From contig NC_037271.1 in NCBI RefSeq assembly GCF_000002425.4, forward strand, positions 9,661,272-9,725,271: a stretch of 64,000 bases of DNA, written 5' to 3'. Positions 21,405 to 33,689 of this stretch are shown here, piece after piece. This stretch comes from Physcomitrium patens. Its lineage: Eukaryota > Streptophyta > Bryopsida > Funariales > Funariaceae. Below the pieces are notes generated by a model. That model did no database searches, was not told the origin of the DNA, and saw nothing but the letters and a program-made list of their open reading frames with translations. Each line of letters opens with the position of its first letter. The stretch's first letter is position 1. Made by a program: the position numbers and the translations under genes.

Positions 21405-24400
21405 TCATCCACTTGCTGCAAGCTCCTTAACATATTTGAGATTCAAAAGACCACGAGCACCCCAACCTCTTGAGCCATCAGGAATATCCGGCCTAAATTT
21501 CTCATATAAATCATATGCTTTGCTGCCAATCTCTTCAGGTGAAAACGAGTTCGCAAGTAGTTCAAATGTCTCTGCGTCAATGAAGTACTCATCAGGTACA
21601 GAACTAGTCAAAACTCATAAGATCCTTACAATATGTAACTCTAATACCATCTTTTATTTCCAACAGAACCTCATTGTTTCGGTCATTCCGGACAGCTACA
21701 CGATGTGTTACGCATATAGACAATGACAAGCTTGAAGACGCCATTCCGCAGACATGAACACCTGGGACAAATTCCTCTATCAAAATCTCGTCCACATTTA
21801 CTGCGTTAAAGAAAGTGCATGGCCCCTAAATGTAGATTACAGAAATGAATCGAGAATTGAGCACAAACCTCTCACACGGTCGTAATCATCTTTAAAGGCG
21901 CGTTGTAAATATGCTTTGACAACATTAGGAGCAATCGCCTTCCCAGACTCTAGAGCAAACCGCCCCTTCGCGGTGGTCTTCCCATACACGCTGCAACCAA
22001 AAACCTCAAATTTTTCCATATCCTTCTTCGATTTCTTTGAAGGCGTATCCTCTACAACACCAATTCTTTTTCCTTTAGCATGAGCAAATAGACCAGCAAT
22101 TGACTTGCCGAAGGTAACGGCTTCATCGAATGTGAAGCCTTGCCTCTCTGCTACCGCCGCAACCCACATAGTGAGCACCGGTGCTCGATTTATCTTGATC
22201 TCTCCTTCCTGTTCAAACACGACGGACCTTTCTGTGAGCAATTCTTACAGACACCGAAAGATCACGATGGAATGCAATCCGGGAACTTTATGAAAACCAT
22301 TGAACCGTAGAATTCCAATGATCACCAAGCTTTCAAATAAATTGAACGACGTACCTGTAAAGTTTTCGCTTGTTTAGGAGCGCCAGTAGCTGTATCCATG
22401 TCTAGTTCATTATTCGTCTCGACATTTGGTTCAGCCATGGACTCGGATGTAACATCCTCTCTAGCACTATCATTTGATTCTCTCAATACGGCAGGCTCTT
22501 TCGCTTCAATTTTCTTTACAGTCAGTGCACTGCTTTTCTCAAGCTTCTCTAACCTATCAGACTTGGATTTTTCTGACCTCTCTAATTTCTCTCTCCCAGC
22601 AGGAGCAGCTTTCCGCTCTCTCTCTTTCATAACCTCTTCCTTGACACCAGCTTTGGCAGACTCCTCTTCCACATTGACAGGCTCCTCAGCTTTCTTTACA
22701 TCTGGGGAAGCGCACTCATCCAATTTCTCCGACTTCTCAGGTTTTTCTGGCTTCACTGATTCTTCTTCTCCAAAAGGAGCAACTTTCGGATTTAGTCCCA
22801 TCTTTCCCTCCTCCTTGACACCATTATTGGGTGCCTCGTCCAATTTTCCAGGCTCCTCTGCTTCAGGTTTCTGTACATCTGGTGCGCTGCCTTCCTTCGA
22901 CTTCTCCGACTTCTCCGATTTCACAGTCATCTCTCCAACAGCAGATGCACCTTTGCGCTTCTTCGGCTTCTTCGGCTTCCTAGATTTTCTTTCTCCTGAA
23001 AGCGCAGCTTCAAGCTTCCTCTGCTTCTTCGACTTCTTCGGCTTACATTCTCCTGCAAGTGCAGCTTTGCGCTTATCCGCTTTCCTTATCACTCGCTCTG
23101 TTGAAAACACAATCGCGTGTTCGTTATTGTGCACAGATTGATCAGAGTCTAGAAGTTTTTAAAACAAACTGCATTATAAGAATACAAAATTCTCTGTTTT
23201 ATTCGAACATGATAGAGTGCAAATCACAACAAGATTATGTGTTCTACCTAAGCTTAGATCTGGTCTCAGCAGTTCAAAAGTCCAAAATTCATTGCTGCTA
23301 TCACATGGCAGCTAGATTGTTTGATTGAAAGTAAAAACTTAAAATGGCATAAGGATGACTCGTCTGAAATACCATGCATCACGCCATCCGGAACGTCCTC
23401 CACGACCTCCCCAGTAATCTTAACCAGCCCTCGCGTTCGCATCATATGTCGGCGGCTCCTAGGTTCTTGAACCGCAGGCTCCACGGGAGGCGATACCTCT
23501 GAAGATCGAGTACATGCTTCATATCAGGATTAGGGTTCAATGGTCAAACAAAAACGCCGTCTCCTCCGAAAAATCTGATAGACACACAATTACAACTGTT
23601 CCTAAAAGAAACCCACTCCAAACATTTGCGTGGTGCAGGCACACCCTCTGCAAGCTATGACCATCAGGTGGTAGAACCTATACGTAATAATTTAGCAGGT
23701 TAGACTGACTCAATACCGAAGAACTACAAAAACTGAATCCAATCCTAGAGACTTTCCTCAACACTAAATCCTCCTAAATTGGCTTCCTGTAAAGCTAGGG
23801 TTTAAGCAAACGGCTAAAAGCGAACCAAATCCAGTCAGCAAAAGTGGACTCTTGTCAACTTGTGAGGTGAAAATTCAATACATGGGGCCGAGTAAAAACA
23901 CAGCTACATGATTACGAAAACAGTACCACTCGATTATTGATATTCAACACTTGAGGCGAATTTTATACATTGTGTGACATGGATTGTAATGGATATTTCA
24001 GGATGCTGTGGCTCCAGAAATGGAGGGGGGACCGTATATGAGCACAGCATAGTTGACGAGAACTGTGCATCCGGACATCATATAAACCTTCTTTGCGAAG
24101 AGAGGGCACCAAAACGTTCCACGAAAATAAGAGAATTTCCAACGATGAAGTATTCGAGAATCACTCGTAAAACAAACTCAAAACCTTCATTTTCAAATCC
24201 AGACGTTGTAATGCGCCTCAATACTTCAAATTAATTGAATTTACATTAAACCTGACCAAAAAGAGCATAACCCCTACGCCTTATCCTCAGACACTCGTTC
24301 ACCGTCCCAAATACGCTTACATCAACTGTTACTTTCAATAACTGATCAAGTTCTACATTCTTCCCAACGACGTTAATGCACAAATTAGGACAATTATACG

Positions 24401-24609
24401 CACTCACCAGCTTCTTCATTCGACTCAACCTCTTTCTTCAAGCCCTCCCTCTTCCTCTTCCTCTCCCTCTTCGCTTTATTCCTCTCATACTTCTCATCCG
24501 CCTTCACCGCTGCGTCCAACTTTTCCAACAAAGTCTTTGCCGGCTTCGCCAGCTTCTCCAGCTGGCCATTCACCTTGACATCCCCTTCCTTCCCCTGTGG
24601 TTCAGTCAT
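21405..24609 (-). CDS. Lysine/glutamate-rich protein with conserved-looking C-terminal block, five exons
   Basis: Function not recognised. Proposed exons, 5' to 3': 24609-24408, 23498-23373, 23097-22355, 22208-21876 and 21587-21405. Joined they stay in frame for about 528 residues. Borders of introns 1-3 are GTGAGTG..TTCAG, GTATTTC..ACAG and GTACGTC..ACAG. The last intron (GTGAGA donor) is less sure, and an acceptor at 21612 is possible. Exon 1 is basic and helical (KRERKRKREG). Exon 2 encodes RTRGLVKITGEVVEDVP. Exon 3 is low-complexity, built of KPEKPEKSEKL-like units and suggesting a disordered nuclear or nucleolar tail. Exons 4 and 5 form an ordered block (INRAPVLTMWVAAVAERQGF, then LYEKFRPDIPDGSRGWG). 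I believe that block occurs in uncharacterised plant and fungal proteins, from memory only. The ATG at 24609 is the first in frame. Confidence 0.7.
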
Positions 24610-25560
24610 ATTACCTCTCCACTTCCTTAACAGAGCTAGCTGCTTAGATGACACTCAAAACCTGCAAGCAAACCCAGAGAATCAAAACAAGCACTCAAAC
24701 ATCAACACAATCACTCACACCTTCATAGGTTCCAAACCGAACCCCTCATACCCAGTGGTCCTACTGTCAAGAAAATTATATTATAAGTGGTAAAAGCTCT
24801 CATTCGCAACTCCATTGCCCACTCACCACCATGTACCTCCACTAAATCCCCCACCCCAATGCATGCGTGTAATCCCAAATGAAGGTACCCCATAGCTATC
24901 CATGCCCGAGTATAACACCCAATCATCCCCAATATTCGTGTAAAGACTACGCAAAGTATAAAAGAAGTGGCGGAAATAGTTGCTCGTATAAGCCTGACAA
25001 CTTGAATCAGACGCTATCAGTTACAAGCTGGTCATCTCCATCTCCATCTTCCCCCGCCCCCCCCACACACACCCACGCGCATCATAATCATCACCGAACT
25101 AAGCTGGCATCTGCAGCGATCCAGCCGACACTCGCGAGGCCCTGGGGTACACCAACAAGAAACGTACATGTACCCACCTCCCCGTGCCACTGTATCCTTC
25201 GTGCTGTTCGAATCACGCCTTTCGCAGGAATGAATAAGAGGCGCTACAGCACAACGATTGCGCCACCGGGACGTGAACTTGGACGCAGCGCTCGAAAGAG
25301 GCAATGGTGAGGGGCGTGGAATCTAGGGCTAAGTGGCTGAGGCTGGTAAATTGCAATCAGACTCGATGGAAACGTCACAGCGGTAGACGGATGCGTAACC
25401 ATGCACGCGGGTGAAGGATATCAATTGGGACCATCCCAAGCTCCCCTTCGTGAAGGAAACCTTAGGGTGTTGGCGGCGGCGCAAGCCCCGCCGACTCCAT
25501 GCAATTCCCGTCCCCTGTTGGAGGACAAGCGCGAGATCGATCGGCCATTCCCCGGTGCGT
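24610..25560. other. 5' flank of the five-exon gene
   Basis: Moderate to GC-rich single-copy-looking DNA: probably leader and promoter of the minus-strand gene. A GC-rich patch at 25430-25555 ends abruptly at an AT-rich transposon zone. No second gene is supported; open frames here look unlike protein. Confidence 0.4.
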
Positions 25561-26699
25561 TGAAATATATTTATTTTTTAGAAATTATTTATTTTTACAT
25601 GAGAAAGAAAAAGAAGTTAGTTCACTTTTTTTTCTTTTTTTTTTTTTCTTCTTTTTTTGTATCTCTTTGCAAGGTAAATAGGTTTGTGGGCACACTGTAT
25701 AGCTTGGATGTCCAATAACGTGTGAAGGACTATTTATTTTTATTGTTATTATTTCTTGCAATATAGAACTTTTGGGCTAAATTTGAAATTTTAGAAAAAA
25801 TAAAATAATTCTATATTTTCTTAGAAGCTCTTTAAAACTTCTTATACTATTATAAAAACTTAAGTAGCCTTCTTTGGCTACTTTGAATACTTTTTAATCT
25901 TAAATAAACTTATTCAAAAGACTTTTCAAACTTCTAAAATATTCTACAACTATTTGAGTTTATCTTAAAGACTTCTATAGAATCTAGTTATTATAGTGCA
26001 AATAAATAGAAATAACATAGGATACCTAAGTCTTGTCAATGCAAGTTAAGCAACAATTAAAGTGTTATTATATTTATAATTATATTTCTAAAATTGTAAT
26101 TAATAAGAACTTTTAAATAGTGAAAAATAATCTTAAGTAGACAAATACTAAATACTTTAATTGACATGATTTAAAAAATAAAAAATTTCAATGAAATAAT
26201 TACAATTATATTTAAAAAAAATCACCGTAAATTTAAAATAAAAATATTTAAAATATATAATTATATATATATTATATATTTTAACCTTTGAATTTTGACC
26301 AATCTAAAACTTACTACAATTTTTTTAATAATGTTACAAGAGTCCTATAAAAAAAAATCATTATTCTTTTTAAAATTCAAAATAAACAAAAAACATATAT
26401 ATTTTATTTTTCAATAAACATACACACATTGAAAATCATAAAATTTATTTGAAAAAATTATTTATTATATTAAATATAGAATCAATAGAAAATTTAAGAT
26501 AATAGGAAAAAAATTTAAAAAATTAATTAAAAGAATGCTTAAAGCCTTGTTAGAATTATAAATATGTAATTATAGAATAAAATATATTATAAAAATTATG
26601 GATGCATTGAACATAATAACATATAGTTTAGACTTTAAAATTTTATTGCAGTATCTTAAAATGAGTTAAATAAAAATTTAAGGAAAAAAAAATTAAAAA
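25561..26699. other. AT-rich DNA, unassigned
   Basis: Very AT-rich, with a T-run at about 25626-25658. No coding block was recognised; probably decayed transposon sequence. Confidence 0.4.
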
Positions 26700-26775
26700 T
26701 TCAATCTAATAACTATGTATTTATCTATATAGATGATGTCTTAATATATTCTAAGATTAAAACAAATCAAATGTG
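26700..26775 (+). pseudogene. Fragment of Ty3/gypsy reverse transcriptase
   Basis: FIYIDDVLIYSK, the catalytic motif of gypsy RT, is legible at about 26710-26755, with nothing else of pol around it. It is an isolated scrap. Confidence 0.6.
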
Positions 26776-26794
26776 TGAAAGACATCAATTATAA

Positions 26795-27000
26795 ACAATC
26801 AAATTGTCACTGCATTCTTATTTCACTCAAAAAGAATAGATATTCTTTAAAAGATAATATAATAATAAAACTAGAATGACTAATAGCAAAGACAAGAATA
26901 CTATAGACTCTTGAAGTAAGATTAAGAATAAGAAAGACATTAACAAGAGTGAGGAAGGCATCACTATTGCCTCTATATATATACTTAATTTCAAAATTGA
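26795..27000 (-). mobile_element. Chromovirus LTR fragment
   Basis: Matches the inner part of the M-family LTRs at 40.1 and 47.5 kb. It includes the leader motif in plus sense (TTAACAAGAGTG at 26940-26951) and the TATA run near 26977. Confidence 0.65.
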
Positions 27001-27389
27001 GACAATCAGCAAAACAACATATTTTTGTAGGTCATATTTAAAAAATATTAATCTTTTTGCCAAATTGCAAATTGCATGAAATGCCCAACTAAGTTTACTA
27101 TCATCCTTCTAAATTTTCATTTAAGAACTATAGCAACAAGAAAAAAAATTAATTTTGAATGAACTTAGGTCTATTAATCCAATTTTGTAACCACATCTAT
27201 ATGTAGATCAATAATTTATCTACCCTCTTTTAGAAGCTAAACCATGTTGGATATGGTTGGATATGCTATGATAGAACTTTTAATACTACTCAAGGGTGAT
27301 GGAATTTAAAGAAGCTTGGACATGCATCCACAAATGAAGCATTTCTTTGGTTGATATTAGGTAATTTAATTTCTATTTTATAATGTTTA
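27001..27389. other. AT-rich DNA, nothing recognised
   Basis: No gene seen. It probably includes the 3' end and flank of the Tc1-like relic. Confidence 0.4.
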
Positions 27390-28270
27390 CATATACTTAA
27401 TTAGATTTAGGTCAAGTTATTTAGGAGGCTAAGTAAGTACATCAAAATTTTGCATTGATAACCACTACTTGATTGATTTTGTAGTATGTTTAGGATCATT
27501 ATCATACTAAAATATGATACAAAAAGGATTAAAATGATTCTATTCAATTGTCTTCTTAAGTTCATCTTCAAGAATGTTAAGATGCAAATCTTGTTACATC
27601 TTTGCATCTATCTTATACATGTAACCTATGCCATAGAAAGTCATACAATTCCATATAAAGATTGCACTACTTCCATGTTTAATAGTTTGATTCACGTGAC
27701 AAGCTTGAAATTGAGATTCTCTATTCCTTATCTAATACCAAACATGACTATTAAACTAAAATTGATTGATCTTAGTCTCATCACTAAAAAATCACCTTAT
27801 ATCAAACATAGACAATCCAATCTTAATAAAATTGAACAGATTCTAACCTACAACAAATATTTTTGGTTGTAAGAAGTGACTTCTTTTTCTTCTCTAATGA
27901 TCCAAGATCTAATTCATGAAGTTCATACTTCACTTTTTTAGTGCTTTCCACCATATTTAAATGATTATTTAAAGCATTTCTTATAAAGATAAAATTATCT
28001 AATCCATTAATTGTAATGGCTCTTATATATGTTTATCTTTGAATAGGGATGATGTTTTTTTGGCACCTTCATCTTAAAGCCTCTATATGAAGAACATACT
28101 CTCTACAAATCCTAGACCATGTAGATTTAGAGATACATAATAATTTTGATACTTCACATGTGCTATATCCATGTTGCAACTAGCTATAACATTCAATATC
28201 TTCTCATCCACTAATACTCTCATAGGCAAAAAAGAATCTTTATAACTGTAACAAAATATGTCTTAAGAGA
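27390..28270 (-). pseudogene. Tc1-like (DD34E) transposase relic
   Basis: Read leftward. SDETKINQF (about 27790) carries the first catalytic Asp. Then come a HGSSAIFIWNCMTFYGIGY stretch (about 27690-27620), DELKKTIE, and DNDPKHT (27506-27486) with the second Asp. Exactly 34 codons later, stops included, LDLNLIKY holds Lys (27396-27398) where a catalytic Glu is expected. That spacing and DNDPKHT are Tc1-type, not the DD39D type usual in plants. The N-terminal part upstream is poorly legible. Many stops fit C:G to T:A changes. Terminal inverted repeats were not found. Confidence 0.75.
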
Positions 28271-28544
28271 CCCCATTATCAATGAAAAATGAAATCTTAC
28301 ATGGCGCTATAAAATTGTTCATGCAATTAAAGGTGACTGATGAAAATAATTTTAAAATTGGGTCAATATTCAAAATATAGTTTCTTTCTTGTTGAGATAA
28401 TTTTCAAGCTAAAATATAGAAAAATGATAGCTAATTTAGTTGTGCATGTCATCTAATTTTTAATTTAGCAAAAAAATCAATATTCTTCTAAATATAGATT
28501 TTTAAAATTTGTTGTTTTTTTTGATTGATTCAATTTTAAGAGTC
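28271..28544. other. AT-rich junction, nothing recognised
   Basis: Lies between the Tc1-like relic and the broken end of an LTR; it may contain the relic's 5' terminal repeat. Confidence 0.3.
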
Positions 28545-28885
28545 AATATACTATCTAATTAGAAGTTATGTGGCAACATTCTAGAGGACCTCTAATACAT
28601 ATGTAACTTGTAAAAGATATGTCTAACTTGTAAGATGAGTTTCCTATATCTATGCCATATGGACAACTTATACTCCAAGCCATCAATATGTACAACAAAT
28701 AGCCAACTTGTTGGCCAAATTTTTAATCTATTAATCACCAATAAGCACATATAAAGTCAAATTTTTATTTATAAAACTTCTAAGAATCTTCTTTAGAAGA
28801 TATCATAAAATTTATCTATTTTTATTAATTTCTAACTAATTCTATACATTTAAGTATTAATGTCAGTTGTATCTATGATATTACT
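28545..28885 (-). mobile_element. Truncated 3' LTR of chromovirus S
   Basis: Matches the outer part of the M LTRs in the same orientation (CTAATTAGAAGTTATGTGGC at its broken edge, GCCAACTTGTTGGCC inside). The part from the TATA box inward is missing. Confidence 0.65.
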
Positions 28886-31800
28886 CTCCTTTATAGAAAT
28901 GAGTTCTTTAAAAAGCAATGCTTATATATTAAAGACGTCGAAGATACAACAAATTATATTTAATACATGTTTTAATTTTTATTTTCTTCTAAAGTAATTG
29001 ATAGGTTCTCTCAACCATTAATATTATTGTCTACTAAGATATAAAGATTATCTTATTATTTTATTATTGTTGATGTCTTTATAACTTCTTTCAAAAAAAA
29101 CATTTTTGATACCATCAAGAATAGTGCTTACTTCAAATAATATCACCAAACATTAAAAATATCTTCTAAGTTTGTAATATCAAATATGTTGTATTTCACC
29201 ATCTATTTATAAAAAAATATTGTTCTTCAAGATCTTCATCTATTATGTCGTCTTGAAGGTTATAACAATTTTAATGCATTATCTAATAACTTAACAAATA
29301 TTAGCTCCTAAGTTAAATTTCTTAGTTGTTCATTTTTTATATTCATACCACCATAAATATACAAAAACTATAAATAATAATAGAAGATAGAATATAATCT
29401 TTATTAAATCATATTTTCTTTATAATAAAATAATTATTTGATTCTTTATTTTATTTTAATGGATATTATTGATGAAAAATATCAACATACTTTATTTGCA
29501 AGATTCTTAGTTGGATCTTTTGTGCATTCACTTATATCATATCTACACTAATATAAAAGATACTTCAACATGTTTTAGTGTTGCCTTGAGTTTAAGACTT
29601 CTTCAACTTCAACATCTTAATTATTGTCTACTTGTATTGGAAGAGGTGGTATTTGTCTTTTTTCCTATATATCTATAATTACATATAGCTCCAGATAAAA
29701 AATATAGAATACAAGATGGATCTTTATAGATTCTAGTAGACATAATTAATAAGCGCTCGGATTAATTTATTTACAAATAAAAAAATATTTTAATCTATAA
29801 CAATCAAACTTGTTATAACGGCAAATAGACTTGATGTTATGACAGAGTAATCCTATTTTGTTGCCAACATAGAATTAAGTTTTTTTCTTGTAATAGATAT
29901 TTGCATTGATATTTTATTAAAGTTGAGCATCCTTTAATTGTGCCTTTATTGTTGTATGTAACTCTAATAATTTTTTTTTCAAATCTTTAGTTCTAAGATT
30001 ATCTATTTTTAAGAAGTTATAAGTATTAAGTTGTAGATGATAACCATAATCAATATAAAAAGATGTTTTTTGAAGAAAAAAATAAATTATGTTATTACAG
30101 ATAAAATTTTCTTATGAAAAGTTAATCAATCATTTGTTTTGATGTTAGTTAATGCTAAATCTCCAATAATTGTGAAAAAATTGTTTCAATTCTTTGATTT
30201 GTCTATCAATTTGAAGATAAAAAATCAAAAGTAATTTTATATGTACTTTTAATATCTTCAAAAGGATTTTTCAAACTTTTCAAAATTAGATATTTCTATT
30301 AAATATGATATTCTTTAGCAATCCATGATAGTTATAAATTTTATCAAAAAAGATTCAATTACTTCTTTACCTATAGTAGTATTTATATATAGTACAAAAT
30401 TTGACGTCTTAATGAAACAATCTACTATTACTAATATAAAGTCATATAAACTTAAAAATGGAAGACCTTTGATAAAATCTATAAAAATAAGAGGCTATGG
30501 TCATTTTAATATAAATAATGGTTAAAAAAGTCCATGATGTCAATGATAAGGAGTTTTTAATTTTAAACAAATATCACATGATTGTATAGAATCTTAAATT
30601 TCTTTTTATAATCGAAGCTACTAAAAATTTCATGATATTAATTCCAAAATCTTTTTATATCTATAATGTACTATAATTGAAGAATTTTGACAAGTTTAAA
30701 GAATATGCAATTGTATTTCATCTTCTTAAGTATATAAATATTCCTTAAAATTAAATAAAATATTTTAAAATTTAAATTTAGAAATATTACGAAATTTAAA
30801 TAGATTATTTTTAATATTAAAAATAAAATAATCTAAAGATAAACTTAATTGAACTTAATTAAGAAATATTAGATCAAAAATCAATATTGATTTTAATTCT
30901 TGAAGATGAAATTGGTTTTGTTTCCAAAAACTTATTTATTATTAATCAAGAGTTGCAATTTTTTCTTTTAGTTCAAGATAAAAACGCCTAGAAATGGCAT
31001 TTGACAAACCTTTTTATTTTTTTGATTAGTAAGTGATCTTGAATTCAAATATTAATAAAAACATGCTTCAATAGACTTAGCAACATCTTGACATAAAATA
31101 TTGCAGATTTTTGTGATTTATATAAATAATCATTGGATTAGAAGCATCTTTTAAATAATGGCACTACTCTTATAATGAATTCACAATTGCAATAAGTTCT
31201 TTATTGTGGATCTTATAATTGATCATGATTTTTAAAAAAAATTATTAAATAAAAATTTATTAAGCAAAGTTTGTTATTTTCTCCCATTCTTGATAATATT
31301 ACATCTAAAGTAAAGTCTATTACATTTGTTTTTATAAAAAATGTCTTGAAAAAATTGATACAATATAAAATTATGGCTGTTATAGAAGTTATGTTTAAAG
31401 CTTCCAATAATGCTTTAGCTTCTTTATTCTATTTAAGTTTGTCTTTGTAAATTAAACATGATAAGTGGAATTATAACTTGAAAATAATTCTTGATAAAAT
31501 TTAAAATTAATAAATAAATTTTAAAAAATAATAGATATATTTTATTTTCTTCAAAATCTTTTAATTTATAATAGTCTAATTTTCTTAAGATCCATCATAA
31601 GGTCATCATTTGAAATAATATATCCTAAGAAGTTAACTTAAGTTATGTAAAACATACAATTTTTTATCTTGGCATATAATTAAGTATCTTTAAGTTTTTA
31701 TAGATACAATGAGCATAAGATTTATAATCTTTTGTATTCTTAGAGTAGATAAAAATGTTGTCTTAAAAAAAAAAAAGTTATCTAAAAACTCTAAAAAAAT

Positions 31801-32010
31801 ATTATTTATTAGATGTTAAAAAGTAGCTGGTGCATTTGTATGTCTAAAAAGCATGTTATTATATTTAGAATGCACATACTTGGTTCAAAACACAATCTTC
31901 TATTCAACTCTTTCTTTGATGCATATTATATTATACGATCAATCTAGATTTTTTTTTATATATAAAATTTTTTGCTTGGTTTAATTGATCAAGAAGTTTC
32001 AACAGCAAAA
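28886..32010 (-). pseudogene. Chromovirus S: 3' half of pol (RT to chromodomain)
   Basis: Read leftward: a partial RT near 32.0-31.45 kb, RNase H near 31.4-31.2 kb, integrase near 30.9-30.3 kb (MDFIKG.. and FIL.IVDC core pieces), and a chromodomain at about 29700-29480 (EVEEVLNSRQ, then KYLLY and a stop in place of the Trp). Collinear with M at 42.3-45.3 kb. It stops inside RT at about 32010, where the LTR of Q begins. Its 5' half should lie beyond Q and R, outside the window. Dense stops. Confidence 0.7.
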
Positions 32011-32011
32011 A

Positions 32012-32540
32012 TAGTATTATAGACATCTAACAAAAAGATTTTGAAAATATTCTTAAAATATTTTATATATATTTTAGAAGGTTTTAAAATATTTTTAGAA
32101 TATTCTAATAGAAGGTTCTAAAAGATTTTTAGAATATTTTAATAAAATACTCTAAAAAAATTTAGAATATTTTAGAAGATATTAGAAGATTTTTAAAATA
32201 CTCTAATAGATTTAAAAAAATTATAAGAAAATTAAAGAAGCTATCTAAGAAGCTTCATAATACCTAATATATATTAGAGTCCAAGTTGAGGAGATAGTCT
32301 TAATAACACATTTCTTAAATTTCTACTTCATCTTTCTCAATGTTGTTTTTATACTCATGTGGTTTAATCAAAATCTTGCTAATTTTCTTGTTGAAATTTT
32401 TCTACTCAATTTATAATTTGGTCTTCTATATAGTGTATCCATAATAGTTTGTTGAGATTGCCCTCTTATCAATATTAGAACTTGATTCTTTTTGATAGAT
32501 AGTAGATGATTTTTTTTCTTGAAGATATTTGAGTACTTTA
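32012..32540 (+). mobile_element. 5' LTR of chromovirus Q
   Basis: Its first 300 bases match 54700-55031 (the AGAATATTTTAATAAAATA-type A/T repeats, then ATATATTAGAGTCCAAG). Borders are approximate because the TG/CA ends have decayed. It differs from the LTR type shared by S, P, M and R. Confidence 0.6.
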
Positions 32541-32603
32541 AAGGTTAAAAATTATCTTCCTTTAAATTGATATTATTTAGAAACTCTCTTTTTTTCTTTC
32601 ATA

Positions 32604-33610
32604 ATGGCTGAAAGTAAAGAAATTATTATGGTTGAGTCTTTTGAGTCTAGATTAGCTATTATTATGAACATGTTTAATGTATTATTTTGTAGAACTGCTA
32701 AAATTGAAGGATTTTTTGCAAGATCTTATAGTGATGCAAGACTTGGAGCAGTTCAGTATGTAATGCAAAGATTTTTTCAAGCTTCTATATCTAAAGAGGC
32801 AGTGACATCTATATCTTAACAAGAAAATTCACATATTCAGCAACATAAAGAGCCTTAGATTAATCTTCCAAAAAAGTTTGATAGCATATGTTCCAAATTT
32901 TAATGATTGATTAATCAAATTTGATTAATAAATCTTTTAAAACCTGAGCACTATCCAACAAAGGAGTTGCAAGTTGATTTGATTGGAACTTTGTTCATAT
33001 GATAAGCCTTATCTTATTTTCTTCTTTTATTTAAAAAGAGATCTCTAATCTTGAGTAACTTTGAAGCTTTTTTAGAAGCATTTGCAAAGGCATTTAGAAA
33101 ATATGATAAGGCTCAATGTGCAATAATAAAGATTTACTTATTATATCAAGAATTATACTTTATATTAATTTATGCATTTGATTTTAGGCAATTGGCTTGT
33201 GACATCAATTGGAATGGATAAAATTTTATAAATTAATTTTATTGAGAATTAAAAAATGATGTCAAAGACCTATTATTATAATATAATCTTTAAATATTCG
33301 ATGAAGCTATTAACTAAGTTGTGAAGTATGATAATTGATTATTTTAACCTTATCAAGATCAGTACTTGTCGACTTTGATGAAGCAATACATTAAAAATTT
33401 GTACTCTGCTCTTTTAATAAATATATTATTTCTACACTCTGGAGTTGATGATTGATATGCAAATTGATGTGATATGATTCAAACTTCTTATAGCAAATGA
33501 AAAGAAACATTAATTTAAATAAGACCTATACTTAAATTGTAGTGAAAGAGGCCACAAATCTAGAAACTATCTAAAAAAATAACATACAACCATGACTAAA
33601 AATGTAATCA
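32604..33610 (+). pseudogene. Chromovirus Q gag
   Basis: Begins with an ATG at 32604 and is open for 71 codons. It then continues through stops with a gag capsid pattern (INLPKKFDS near 32860) like that of R (IALPKKFDD near 56025). A decayed zinc knuckle (NCSERGHKSRNY) lies at about 33535-33575, its first and last Cys lost. Confidence 0.65.
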
Positions 33611-33689
33611 TTTAGAGAAATAAAGAAACCTAGTGACAATAGAAACCATGTGGCTAGACATTCTAACACTTCAAATTTATCAAGATCCC

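Noticed and set aside
21604-21795. Possible extra exon between exons 4 and 5 of the five-exon gene
   Set aside because: It starts from a non-ATG codon, ends in a stop before the conserved C-terminal block, and would need an intron of about 31 bases to join it.
22398-23141. A 247-codon plus-strand frame rich in Ser and Phe
   Set aside because: It is the complement of the Lys/Glu-rich exon 3 (CTT/TTC runs read as Leu/Phe/Ser); the minus-strand exon has splice sites and matching phases.
25401-25718. A 105-codon frame spanning the GC-rich to AT-rich border
   Set aside because: It runs through a T-run (poly-Phe/Leu) and joins unrelated sequence; a chance frame.
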